64,000 nt of DNA, taken from assembly GCF_910592395.1 (NCBI RefSeq), contig NC_088319.1, forward strand, positions 4,528,001 through 4,592,000, given 5' to 3'. The notes beneath the pieces were generated by a model. That model did not search any database. It saw only the letters and a program-made list of their open reading frames with translations, and had not been told where the DNA came from. Of this stretch, positions 43,238 to 52,343 are shown one piece after another; position 1 is the first letter of the stretch, and each line of letters opens with the position of its first letter. The DNA is from Lineus longissimus (Eukaryota > Nemertea > Pilidiophora > Heteronemertea > Lineidae). The translations under genes and the position numbers were made by a program.

Positions 43238-46200
43238 TCAAGCGAAGTTTGAATCGCTGTAATCTATGTAGCCTTCATAATACATTCCAAATGGTAAGGT
43301 GCTTATTCCATCTTCAAGTATGAACCTCTTGTCATCAAAAGGACTGAGGCTTTTTTTGTTAACTTCTTCCAAATAGATTTGGTGTTTATCTGATCTTAAG
43401 TGTCTCATCTTGTGGTAAAATGACCTACTCTTTTCAAGACAATCAACATAGTCATCAAATGAGATATTTCTCCTTACTACATTCTTGGCAATACCCTTCA
43501 ATTTCTTAGAATCGTAATCTTTTTTCGAGCCTTGCTCTCCAGACATAGTCTTGGTCCTGTAAGCGTACATCTTACTTCTCAGGGCAATGAATTCAGTCAT
43601 CTCTACTCCTCCTAGCTCATCCTTAAAGTAGCCTGGTACCTTCTTCTTACTGGTGTCATAGAGTGTATGATCTTTTGGATAATTACTGAAGTCAAAATAG
43701 TGTCTCAACTCCTTTAAGTCTTTAGTTAAGTCATCAGTATTAATGTTAAGTACAAAGGAATCTGTATCTAGATACAGTAGTTCAATATTTTTCTCACCAA
43801 AGTACGGTTGAAGAACTTCATAATAGAATTCATACATTAATAATTTAGACAATTCAAGTACTGAAGCTCCTATGTAGATTGGTTTGTTGAATTTCATTGA
43901 TGTTTTCCTCATGCTAATAGCAGCATTATGTTCGTCAAATACGCATATCGATGAAAACCTGGGATTGGCCATTACATTCCTGGCTCTCTCCCCGTCCGAT
44001 ACAAATTCAATTTCAACCCTGTTCCTTACATTCTCACAAGTTTTTCCATAGAACGCATTGTTCATTAATTTAAAGTAATCTTTCTCAAAATCAGTCTTAG
44101 AGTCCATACGTCTTTTAGTGTTAAAATCAATGTATGGTGCTAACCACTTTGATTGTTTCAAGCTTATCACTGAATGAACCCTCTTAAGTACCATTCCGTG
44201 CTTTAGGTAAAATTGTAGCATTCTGTAATGCACTATGTAATTAGTTTTATCCTTTTGTGTTAGTATTAGTTTCTCTACATTTGATCTTTTATCATCGCCC
44301 AGTAACTCTCTCTGGTAAGGACTTAATTCATCATCTTCAATAAAGAGAGATTCGGGACAGAATGGAAAGTTCCTTGACTTAAATTTAATATTTCCTGGAT
44401 ACTCCAAATCAACCTCTAAGAAGTAGCCTACTTCACTATCACTTGGAATTGCCATAATCTGCTCTTTACTGATAACATTCATGTTAAGTCGGACTTTGTC
44501 CTGAGAGCATAGCTCGAGTGGATCAATATCTATCATTTCAAAACTACCACAGGGTTGAGGTTCCATCATGGACCAGCCGTAGAGATTATTTGCGTCTATG
44601 TAGAGTAGTTTGTGGTGTTCATCTGCCTTGACATGTCTTGTTCCCATAACACCCGAAATTCCACCTCGTATTGCTTTCTCAAAAGTAAGTAAAATGTTGG
44701 TATCAGTCAGTAGTTCTAGGTTTATTCCTGTGTACTTCAAACCAGCTTGCCAGGTTAGGCCTGGTGCCGAGTAACAGTGACAGGGATCTATCTGAAAGTA
44801 GTTCAAATTGACATCCCTGAATTTCTCAAATAAATCAGCTAAAAGGATCACATCAGTTTTGAGGTAGAGGTCAATGAACTCACCGTGATTCCTGATCTTG
44901 AAATGATCCCATATTACCTTAGCCTCATCATAGGCAGAATCAGGTGCCATTTCATTTTTCAATTCGTCAAAAAACATAGACTTTTCTAGGTAAGTAACAT
45001 TGTAGCTTTCATGTGATGTGTAAAAAGAGTAAGGAACTGAACCCTTCTTCCTCAATAGCTTAAAGTCAGTGGTATTTGGGAACAGCTGTCTGGTAATTTT
45101 AAAATCATCATCCAACATTGATTTGGTTATGTTGTCTAAACTGGACTGCAGGAATCTGTACGAGTCCAAAAACCTGAAACAACCGAACTGAAATGAAATG
45201 TATTCCTCTGATGTTTTGGCAAGTATTTTCAGTTTCTTGTACTTCGGTAGCTTATTCATTAATTCTTTAATAAATAAGTGAGAATCGTAATTACTGAGAT
45301 TGTGAAAAAACACTGGAACAAACATAGCTTTCTTTTCATTCAAATTACACGAGTTGTGAGCAGCACCTCGATATCTACCACAGTAGTGATCATGATCCTT
45401 GACCTTGTCATATCCCAAAGGTTGATTACAATAGTAACAATGTGTTTCTAATTGATATTTATGCCAGTCTTCATCTGTCATTGTTAGAGGAAAGTTACAG
45501 TTCAATAAATTAGAGAATTGTTCTTCCATCCTGATTAACCAATTACAGAACACATCTACAACATCAGCACCCCTGTGAGACACATACTGGCTACTGTAAA
45601 GGTGTGTGTAGTCTGAGTGAACATAAACACCAACAGCTGATGCATTTTGTTTAAAAAGTTTCTTTGAACTCGGTTCTTTCATCATAGGTGGCTCTACTGA
45701 TACTACTGGTATGTTGCCTTCGGCAGAAGAACAAGGTTCGCTTATCGCTTCGAAATCAGCATAGATCACAAACGGAACTCTATTTTTGAATGAGTGTTTT
45801 TCAAATTTAATTTGTGACCATTTACTGTTAGGTGGAGGCAAAGTAATCTTACAGTAATCGTGTTCTCCACATTTCTTTTTATGTTTATCTAGTGTTGACT
45901 TCCTGTAAAAGTAATTCATGCATCTCCTGCAAAGATACACTCTATGAGCTAATGTCCTGAAGAAAAGATTGATGTCTCTCATGTACATGAAATGGTCCTT
46001 GAAATACAACAGATCGATGACATCATCATCATCATAATTCTTGGACAGGTAGAGAGGTTCTAGTTTTGCCTCACAGGTGCTCTTAGCCCATTCGTTCTCT
46101 AACTTGAACACATTAATCTTGAGATTATTATCACTCTCTATCTTAGGGATATCCTTTTGAATACATACAGGAAATGATTTGATTTTGATATCGGTAGTGA

Positions 46201-46951
46201 TATTGAATGTACTCTCGAGCTCTGCTCTCAGGACAAAGTCCGTCTCTGGATTTTCTTTCAGATATTTAGCGGCCAATAAAGATCAGAGAAAACATTTATT
46301 GTCATTTGATTCCACATTTATTACTGCTTTTGTTTTAAATGGTAATTTAGTGTAATGACCACCTTTACACCTCTTGTAAGAACAGATGGTCATGTTACAA
46401 GACTCTATTTTATTTAAAGTAAGTCCAGAACCTTGAAAGTACCTTTCCTCAATCTGTGTCTTAATGTAGTTTAACTGGTTGGTTATGGCATAAATTGCCT
46501 GGTTCCTTGAAATTATGCTTTCCATTGGAGACTGTATGGGGTGTGTTACACTTTCACCCTGACGATCAAACTGAGCAAATACTGATATGCTAATTTTGTG
46601 ATGGTAATCATTGAGTTGAAATAATACCTCCTCTAATTTATCTCTGTATTCATACACTTGTTTAGCTTCTCTGTCAATCTTCAAACTAATGGTGACTACA
46701 GGCTTGCCAAATTGTTTTACTATTTCTATTCCACTCACTTTCTTTATGCCATCTAGCTCATTTTCCTCAAATGCAAGTTTCTTATCCATAGTTTTAGGGA
46801 TCAGTAATTGGGCTCGGGGTTGAGCAATAGGGACATAATCCGGATTTAATTTACTTAAGTGACCTTTGGTTCTCCTGTGAATAGCCATATTATTGTAGGA
46901 TATGTACTTGTCACATGTAGTGCAAAGTATTTTCTGATTCTTATCAGTCAT
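43238..46951 (-). CDS. pPolB: Protein-primed family B DNA polymerase, split by one in-frame TGA
   Basis: The N-terminal part (46951 to 46283) starts at an ATG before a C2H2-like finger (CTTCDKYISYNN). A TGA at 46283-46285 splits it from the 1012-codon remainder in the same frame, inside a conserved NDNKCFL...SLLA motif. Numbered from 46276, the remainder has a second finger (C116-C119...C136), ExoI D174/E176, a zinc ribbon with DHDHYCGRYRGAAHNSCNL (294-312) resembling endonuclease VII, ExoII D331, ExoIII D475, motif A DANNLYG (561-567), motif B KLMNNAFYG (736-744) and motif C LDTDS (836-840). It would replicate the element from a terminal protein. Three double-hairpin repeats lie within it (residues about 13-23, 586-597 and 909-917). 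Confidence 0.93.
43525..43550 (+). repeat. Double-hairpin repeat copy in PolB
   Basis: TCGAGCCTTGCTCTCCAGAC: GAGC-CTT-GCTC, then AGAC-ATA-GTCT, with the second stem's closing pair changed on both sides. Confidence 0.8.
44488..44518 (-). repeat. Double-hairpin repeat copy in PolB, after motif A
   Basis: GGACTTTGTCCTGAGAGCAT then AGCTCGAG; both stems are perfect. It encodes an ELCSQDKVR segment of the polymerase. Confidence 0.9.
46213..46245 (+). repeat. Double-hairpin repeat copy in PolB, near the TGA
   Basis: CTCGAGCTCTGCTCTCAGGA, then CAAAGTCCG; both stems are perfect. It encodes the FVLRAELES segment on the minus strand. Confidence 0.9.
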
Positions 46952-47007
46952 TCTATTTATTAGATTAAAATTTATTAAATTCAATAAATATCTTGAATTA
47001 AATAGAA

Positions 47008-47958
47008 ATGGACTTCATAATCAATGAACAAGAATGTAATGAAGCCAAATTTGAGTACTACTTAACAGACCAATTAGACATAAAATCCATTACTTTGAAA
47101 TCGATAACCTTTTACAATTCATGGTGGACAGGTGATTTTCTACCAGAGGGAGTAAGGATTTTCTCATTTCTAGTCGAAATAACCAGAATTACAACACATG
47201 AGCCCTTAGATAAACAATTATGGTGTAGGACATTATTTGCTCCTGGACTTGAAACAGATACACTTGAAAAGGAAGTCATGAAAATTTGCGAACGGCATTT
47301 GGAAAATGATTCTACCACAACTAAAGACACCATTACTCAATACACATTTCCATACTCTCGACATTTTAGTTTAAGTGAGTTTTGTGAGGTATGGCAAAAA
47401 TACATAAAAGAAATTGGAATAAGCCATGTGAAAATTTACTGTGATAACAATAATTACATAACCCTTGAACTTACAGAGGATAAAGAGTACCCTCTGAAAG
47501 TAGACAAGTTAGATAAAAATGAAAAAATCAAGATTGAGAGAAACACAGAAGGTTTTCAAATAAGCAAAACCATAAGAGAGGTGATAGAAAAACAGCTCAC
47601 AGTGGTGAATGAGTGGTTTGGCTTTAAGCAAACTAAATTCACCAAGAAAGGAAAATACTACTCCACAAGACCACTCAACTTTTACAGGAAATATCTATTC
47701 CTGCAAGCTAATTTGGTTGACAAAGCTAAGACCCTCTACAACAATAAACCATCTAACATTTTCTGCATCATACCTGTAGAAGATGGTGACCAAATAAAAA
47801 TGCAGTGATACGAACCGAATTGTAAGAAAACGATAAATAAGTGTACTAATCACATAAAATTCGAAATCACTGATGAGAATGGTAAGCTAGTTAATTTCAG
47901 AGGAACAGAGGTTTCTTTAGAGTTAAGAATCGAGCTTTGCTCTCAAGACGAAGTCTGA
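47008..47958 (+). CDS. Second penton-like protein, interrupted by TGA
   Basis: 266 codons to a TGA at 47806-47808. The same frame then stays open for 49 more codons to 47958, encoding a C-terminal strand pair with KFEITDENGKLVNFRG. That pair parallels LNIRLTDEKGDIIDLNG at the end of the mCP at 37674-38441. The N-terminus (FEYYLTDQLDIKSITLKSIT) also parallels that protein. It is probably a paralogous minor capsid or vertex protein, with a premature stop before its last strands. The final TGA falls inside a double-hairpin repeat. Assignment by layout; moderate certainty. Confidence 0.6.
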
Positions 47959-47988
47959 CTGAGACAAGGTCCAGAGAACAAAGCTTGA
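47929..47988. repeat. Double-hairpin repeat pair (+ then -)
   Basis: 47929-47957 has GAGC-TTT-GCTC and AGAC-GAA-GTCT (compensated). 47962-47988 is an inverted, degraded copy. It lies at the convergent junction of the genes at 47008 and 48002. Confidence 0.85.
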
Positions 47989-48001
47989 CCACCTGATGAG
48001 A

Positions 48002-48478
48002 TCATTCCATTAAAGGAATAGTACATTTCTTCTCTTTAACTACAGGTTTAACAAGAGGGTTAATTGATCCCTTCATGACTGCTTCATTCGGACTACGTCC
48101 AGAGAACAAATTTTGATTCAAGCCTGATCGCTGCTCTTTACTTACTTTTTTAGGAAGTTTCTTAAACATAATGAATGTTGCTAAAATAACGGCACCTAAA
48201 CCTAGTACATAGACATAAGTATTACTACTAGATTCACGCAGTGATACATCAGTATTTTGAGATTGTGGTTCTTCTTCCTCTAATTCTTCTTCCTCCTTTT
48301 CCACAACTCTGTTGTTTGGTGAGGAGTCCTGTACTTTAAATGTCGTCTTATCCTTTTTTATCCTCTTAAATTCCTTAGATCTTCTACCCAGTTCTCTAGA
48401 CCATGCTAATTGTTTCTCTGATCGAGGTTTCTTAGACACTGAAACTTTAGTAGTATCAGTTACAGTTTCAAGTTCCAT
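48002..48478 (-). CDS. Polinton single-pass membrane protein, 158 aa
   Basis: Start context GATAAATG. N-terminal basic helix (EKQLAWSRELGRRSKEFKRI, residues 21-40), acidic EEEELEEEE tract at 62-70, transmembrane segment at about 88-105 (YVYVLGLGAVILATFIMF), then a basic tail. A double-hairpin repeat (48089-48118) encodes the NLFSGRSPN segment of the tail. I recall related proteins in other invertebrate Polintons. The function is unknown; it is probably a virion or assembly membrane protein. Confidence 0.55.
   Translation of the reverse strand: MELETVTDTTKVSVSKKPRSEKQLAWSRELGRRSKEFKRIKKDKTTFKVQDSSPNNRVVEKEEEELEEEEPQSQNTDVSLRESSSNTYVYVLGLGAVILATFIMFKKLPKKVSKEQRSGLNQNLFSGRSPNEAVMKGSINPLVKPVVKEKKCTIPLME
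48089..48118 (-). repeat. Double-hairpin repeat copy in the 158-aa gene
   Basis: CGGACTACGTCCAGAGAACA: GGAC-TAC-GTCC is perfect and the first hairpin is degraded. Confidence 0.75.
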
Positions 48479-48497
48479 TTATCTTGGCCGAATTTAA

Positions 48498-48517
48498 TTC
48501 GAACTATGTTCTCATAA
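48498..48517 (+). repeat. Partial double-hairpin repeat
   Basis: TTCGAACTATGTTCTCATAA: GAAC-TAT-GTTC, a compensated variant of GAGC-TAT-GCTC. Intergenic. Confidence 0.65.
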
Positions 48518-48527
48518 CCAGGTTAAT

Positions 48528-49379
48528 TTAGTCTTCTTTATCATCACTACCTGTGATATCTAGACTTTCATCTATTGATTTGTCACATTCAGAGACAGTC
48601 ATATTTGGTGTATTCATATTTGATGCAGTCATACTCGATGTATTCATAGATGATTCCTCATGACAATGACCTAAAGTAATAAGTGTTGTTGAGGCAAGTG
48701 CAGTTAATGGTCCCATTCTCAAACTCAACCATCCAAGCCATTTATCCAACTCGTTAGTTATCAAATAATCATTTCTAAGATCATGGTAAAGATTACCTTC
48801 ATCATCTATTGGTAATAACCACCTTGATAATTTAGTGTAAGCTTTAATTACTGTCTTACCCAAAGAATCATTAAGTCTGGCAGCCATCTTTGTTTCATAC
48901 ATTCTATGGTGTTTTAAGATTTCTTTTTCAGTCATATTATCTAAGTCATTAAAAGTTATTTGTTTATTAAGGAAATCCTTGCTTTTACCAGTTGCAACTA
49001 GAATCTCTAAGTCTTGTTTGGCTTTAAGGCCACTATCAGTCAAATAGTTCAAATTTTGTTCATTGCTAGTCGGACTTTGTCCTGAGAGCGTAGCTCGAGT
49101 TGAGCCTAGTTGGCAACTAGAATTGACTATTCCTTGACTGGGATTAACTATTCCTTGACTAGGATTAACAAAATTTGAACTATTCAACTGCTTGTTTGAA
49201 ACTTGTTGATTTGTAGAGCAGTTCTGTTGAAAGTTAGTTCTGTTTTGTTGGTAACTACCAGTGTTCTGTTGGTTAGAAGCCCCAACTCGAGCTAAGCTCT
49301 CAGGACTCATAACACCAATCTGTTTCATCTGTTGTTCAATCACTGCAGATGTCTGACTATTCATTTGCTGATTATTCAT
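48528..49379 (-). CDS. Conserved Polinton protein of unknown function, 283 aa
   Basis: TTTAAATG start. Residues 1-100 are Gln/Asn/Ser-rich with a duplicated NPSQGIV unit. Residues 105-235 form a conserved helical domain (LKAKQDLEILVATGKSKDFL, then LNDSLGKTVIKAYTKL and LRNDYLITNELDKWLG, ending SLRMGPLTALASTTLITLGH). The tail is Met/Asn/Ser-rich and acidic. I remember the helical domain from other invertebrate Polintons without an assigned function. Two double-hairpin repeats (49069-49101 and 49285-49308) encode parts of the disordered N-terminal region in different reading phases. Confidence 0.6.
   Translation of the reverse strand: MNNQQMNSQTSAVIEQQMKQIGVMSPESLARVGASNQQNTGSYQQNRTNFQQNCSTNQQVSNKQLNSSNFVNPSQGIVNPSQGIVNSSCQLGSTRATLSGQSPTSNEQNLNYLTDSGLKAKQDLEILVATGKSKDFLNKQITFNDLDNMTEKEILKHHRMYETKMAARLNDSLGKTVIKAYTKLSRWLLPIDDEGNLYHDLRNDYLITNELDKWLGWLSLRMGPLTALASTTLITLGHCHEESSMNTSSMTASNMNTPNMTVSECDKSIDESLDITGSDDKED
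49069..49101 (-). repeat. Double-hairpin repeat copy in the 283-aa gene
   Basis: GGACTTTGTCCTGAGAGCGT then AGCTCGAG; both stems are perfect, with GTA as the loop of the first stem. Confidence 0.9.
49285..49308 (+). repeat. Double-hairpin repeat copy in the 283-aa gene
   Basis: CTCGAGCTAAGCTCTCAGGA: first stem perfect, second truncated. It is read in a different phase and encodes PESLARVG. Confidence 0.8.
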
Positions 49380-49430
49380 TTAAAATTATGGAAAAATGAC
49401 TGTTAAGTGCAAAATGCTGTTTTCACAACT

Positions 49431-50633
49431 TTATTGCATCTTAACACTAGCTCGAGCTGTGCTCTCAGGACGAAGTCTGGCTCGAGCTGTGCTCTCAGGA
49501 CGAAGTCCGGCTGGTGTAAACTTAATATTACTGATGCAGTTAATGTCTCGACCTGCACTGGCACTCAGTAAAACGTCAAACTGCTTGTCAATATCCTGGT
49601 CATATTCCTTCTCAACCTTGTAATTCTGGAAGAAAATACTTTGAGTGAAATCATACCATAATATCTCCAAATCATTTACTCGCTCCTTGTTGGTTAAAAA
49701 AGGTGTAAATATTACATAATCAATTTTCAGCGTTTTAAAGGCTTGGTGTAAAAATACCTTGTAGTTAATGGTGACCTTGACACCACAGTAATGCAGAAAT
49801 CTAAGGAAAGCATAGTACGCTAGTCTAAGGTCAGTGATATTCTCATCGGTTAATTGCGGTTTACCAATTGCCCTGTTAATAAATTCAATGGCAAGAAACC
49901 AATCATATTCCCCACAGTGAAATTTAAAAAGCATGGCTTCACCATGTAACCCTTGGTTACAAAACTTAGAGGGGAGAGTGTTAATACCCATTTTTAGGGC
50001 TGACTGAAGAGTATTTTCATATCTCTGCTTACTAAGACATTTTCTGTGACTTGAAAAGTAGCACTGTAAATACCCTTCCACAAAGTCCTTTAAATACTTA
50101 ACTGCCGATTCTGACAGCCGACTCCATCCAAGTTTCCTTAGAATACTGTCAAAGTAACGTGTCTTGTTGTCAATATTGATCTCAAGAGTTTTAAAATCAT
50201 CGTCGTAAGTAGTCGAATTGCAATTGGTGCAGAATTGATACTTCACAGTTTTAGCTGCGTACCTTGCTGAATTCAAGTTTTTTTGATACTCAAAAAGTGT
50301 CCACCTTTTACAATTACGGCAGAATTGAGCATTAGTGTTGGTACTGACGTCATATTCTTTCATTCTTGGCAGGACTACTTTGTGTGTCTCAGTCAGACTT
50401 CGTCCTGAGAGCATAGCTCGAGTAGGCTTATCAAATTTCCCACTGTCATAATTCTTGCTGACATTTTCTTCACTAAAATTTCTAGTCGGACGCAGTCCTG
50501 AGAGCATAGCTCGATCCATGACCCTAGGACGAATGTATCCTTTAAGATTCTCATTGTTCCACTCGAGCTCTGCTCTCAGGACGAAGTCCGGCTCACTAGA
50601 ATAATAGTCTTTTAATGAGATGTATTTATTCAT
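49431..50633 (-). CDS. Zinc-ribbon protein with helical core, 400 aa
   Basis: Start context GTAAATATG. A zinc ribbon spans C105, C108, C135 and C138. A mostly helical region of about 230 residues follows (LSESAVKYLKDFVEGYLQCY, ENITDLRLAYYAFLRFLHYC). A ribbon followed by two helical blocks recalls TFIIB-like factors, but this is a weak inference. Five double-hairpin repeats lie in this gene, three in the N-terminal 80 residues and a tandem pair encoding the repeated LRPESTARA at the C-terminus. They flank the core rather than interrupt it. Confidence 0.55.
   Translation of the reverse strand: MNKYISLKDYYSSEPDFVLRAELEWNNENLKGYIRPRVMDRAMLSGLRPTRNFSEENVSKNYDSGKFDKPTRAMLSGRSLTETHKVVLPRMKEYDVSTNTNAQFCRNCKRWTLFEYQKNLNSARYAAKTVKYQFCTNCNSTTYDDDFKTLEINIDNKTRYFDSILRKLGWSRLSESAVKYLKDFVEGYLQCYFSSHRKCLSKQRYENTLQSALKMGINTLPSKFCNQGLHGEAMLFKFHCGEYDWFLAIEFINRAIGKPQLTDENITDLRLAYYAFLRFLHYCGVKVTINYKVFLHQAFKTLKIDYVIFTPFLTNKERVNDLEILWYDFTQSIFFQNYKVEKEYDQDIDKQFDVLLSASAGRDINCISNIKFTPAGLRPESTARARLRPESTARASVKMQ
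49451..49510 (+). repeat. Tandem pair of 30-bp double-hairpin repeats
   Basis: Two adjacent copies differing by one base; each starts CTCGAGCTGTGCTCTCAGGA and is exactly 30 bp. This shows the unit length is a multiple of three, so insertion keeps reading frames. Confidence 0.95.
50391..50423 (-). repeat. Double-hairpin repeat copy in the 400-aa gene
   Basis: AGACTTCGTCCTGAGAGCAT then AGCTCGAG; encodes TRAMLSGRS. Confidence 0.9.
50483..50513 (-). repeat. Double-hairpin repeat copy in the 400-aa gene
   Basis: GGACGCAGTCCTGAGAGCAT then AGCTCGA; both stems are perfect with loop GCA. Encodes RAMLSGLRPT. Confidence 0.9.
50561..50594 (+). repeat. Double-hairpin repeat copy in the 400-aa gene
   Basis: CTCGAGCTCTGCTCTCAGGA then CGAAGTCCGG; both stems are perfect. 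Encodes EPDFVLRAELE in the minus frame. Confidence 0.95.
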
Positions 50634-50680
50634 ATTTACATAATAATTATTTTTTAAACATTGTTTTGATAGAAGGTAAT

Positions 50681-52333
50681 CTAAGACCTTTTACGTGATT
50701 TTACTGTTTTACGTGATTTTAAGGCTTTAACACCCCCAATTAAACCATAAATTATGGAGCTCACAATAGCAATAACTGCTATGATCAGATGTTCAGCTAG
50801 AAAGCCAACAACTGCACCAATTGTTTTCAGGAGAAATGATACGATAGAACCGATGATTCCCGGTAAAACCGCAGCTGATTTCTTGGCTAGTTCTTTTAGC
50901 CATTCAGCAAACTTCTTGAGACCTTCTTTTACTTTATCTGGTATTGATGGTTTTGGTCCAGGTTCTGGTGTAGGTCCTGGAGTTGGGTCTGGTCCTGGAG
51001 TTGGGTCTGGTCCTGGAGTTGGGTCTGGTCCTGGAGTTGGGTCTGGTCCTGGAGTTGGTTTTACAGATTTAGTGGCACCACTTAAAGCACTACTGATACT
51101 AAGACCTAGAGTTGTAAATGTCATTACAACAGCTGTTATTATGGCGCTAATAGTTACACCATATGTCTTAAAAAGTAACTTTATTCTGTCCTTCAGAGGA
51201 ATAGTTGAATCTGGTTTCTTTAGAACATCAACAATTAAACGTTTAATTCTTCTAGTTTGTGACTCCCTGTCATTGTCTAACCTCCATACCTTTGACTGTT
51301 CCTCATACAATTTGTCATTTAGTTCATCTATTTGCTTTTTCAACTCCACCGTGTCTTCAGTATCTTCTTCTACAGACTCTAAATAGTCTCTTCTTAAATT
51401 ACGAAGTTTATTTTCTAGTTCTTGTATTTGCATGTCCTTATCCCTCTTTACTGCAGCTAGATCATCACCAGCCTGTTTTAACCCTCTAAGTTCTCTCAAG
51501 GCATTTTCAGTAAAACCCAGTGATTTAAGTTCATCATCATTAGAATCAATTAATTTATCTATTGGTTTGTTTGAACTGTTTACCTCATTAATTACTGCCT
51601 GTGTTTCAGGGGTTACTAATGTAGGTTCCCTTACTGGTGGGTCAGGTGCAATCATACCTCTAATCATGTCAACAAATCTAGTACCAAACTTAGTCTTTAA
51701 TGTGCCTTCAGCATAGAAGATTCCATTATCCTTAGTTAAAGGAATTAACTTTATCTTTTCTCCATTTTTATCAGAATATTCAAATAAATTTTTGTTTCCT
51801 CGTTTATCTTTTATCAAATCAAATTCAGAATTTCTCGGATTGTAATAAAGTTTGTTTCCATTGTAACTAATGTGTGGTGAAAGATTACTCAATTTTTTCT
51901 TGTCATAATTCCAGATTGATCCTCCCAATGCTTTATCAAGTTTATCCTCTATTGTATCGTAACTTAACTCCTTTTCCATCAATTCAGGGACAATACCTCT
52001 TACTCTTTCTGGTGTACTGAATGAAGTTTCAGTAGTAAGATTTCCACCTCCTGTGTTGTATGTTGTGCCGTCATCTTGAAAAGTTCTATTGATTTCACCT
52101 GTATTAGGATCTATCTCATCCATTTGGATATATTCACCTCCTGTGTTGTATGTTGTGCCGTCATCTTAAAAAGTTCTATTGATTTCACCTGTGTTGTATC
52201 TTGCGTGAATATATTGATTAATTAAATCATCCTTTCTCATTTCTAGAATTTGTTCAAAAGTTCCTGATGATGATGATGATGATGATTGTGAATCGTAATC
52301 ATCCATTTCATAATTTTCACCTCCTTCAGCCAT
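50681..52333 (-). CDS. Large Polinton membrane protein with Pro/Gly repeat linker; stop in N-terminus
   Basis: The frame opens at ATG 52333 with a short acidic, Ser-rich segment and is stopped by TAA at 52166-52168. It then continues in frame from ATG 52123 for 480 aa. A duplicated TGEINRTF.DDGTTYNTGG block spans the stop: the first copy has TAA where the second has CAA. In the 480-aa part there is a coiled coil (about 222-285), a hydrophobic segment (322-346), five PDPTPG-type repeats (355-390) and a long hydrophobic C-terminal region (417-464) ending in basic residues. I recall this family from cnidarian Polintons. It may be a virion membrane or fibre-like protein; the function is unproven. 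Confidence 0.65.
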
Positions 52334-52343
52334 AATTACTTAT

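Noticed and set aside
46283-47808. Genome-wide UGA-as-sense reading for this organism
   Set aside because: The kinase, integrase and ATPase frames contain no internal TGA. Two other Polinton genes are broken by TAA, and the DIRS and transposase relics also carry stops, so ordinary decay is more likely.
50754-51386. Plus-strand 210-aa ORF with Gly-Val-Gly-Ser repeats
   Set aside because: It is the antisense translation of the PDPTPG repeat and coiled coil of the minus-strand membrane-protein gene.
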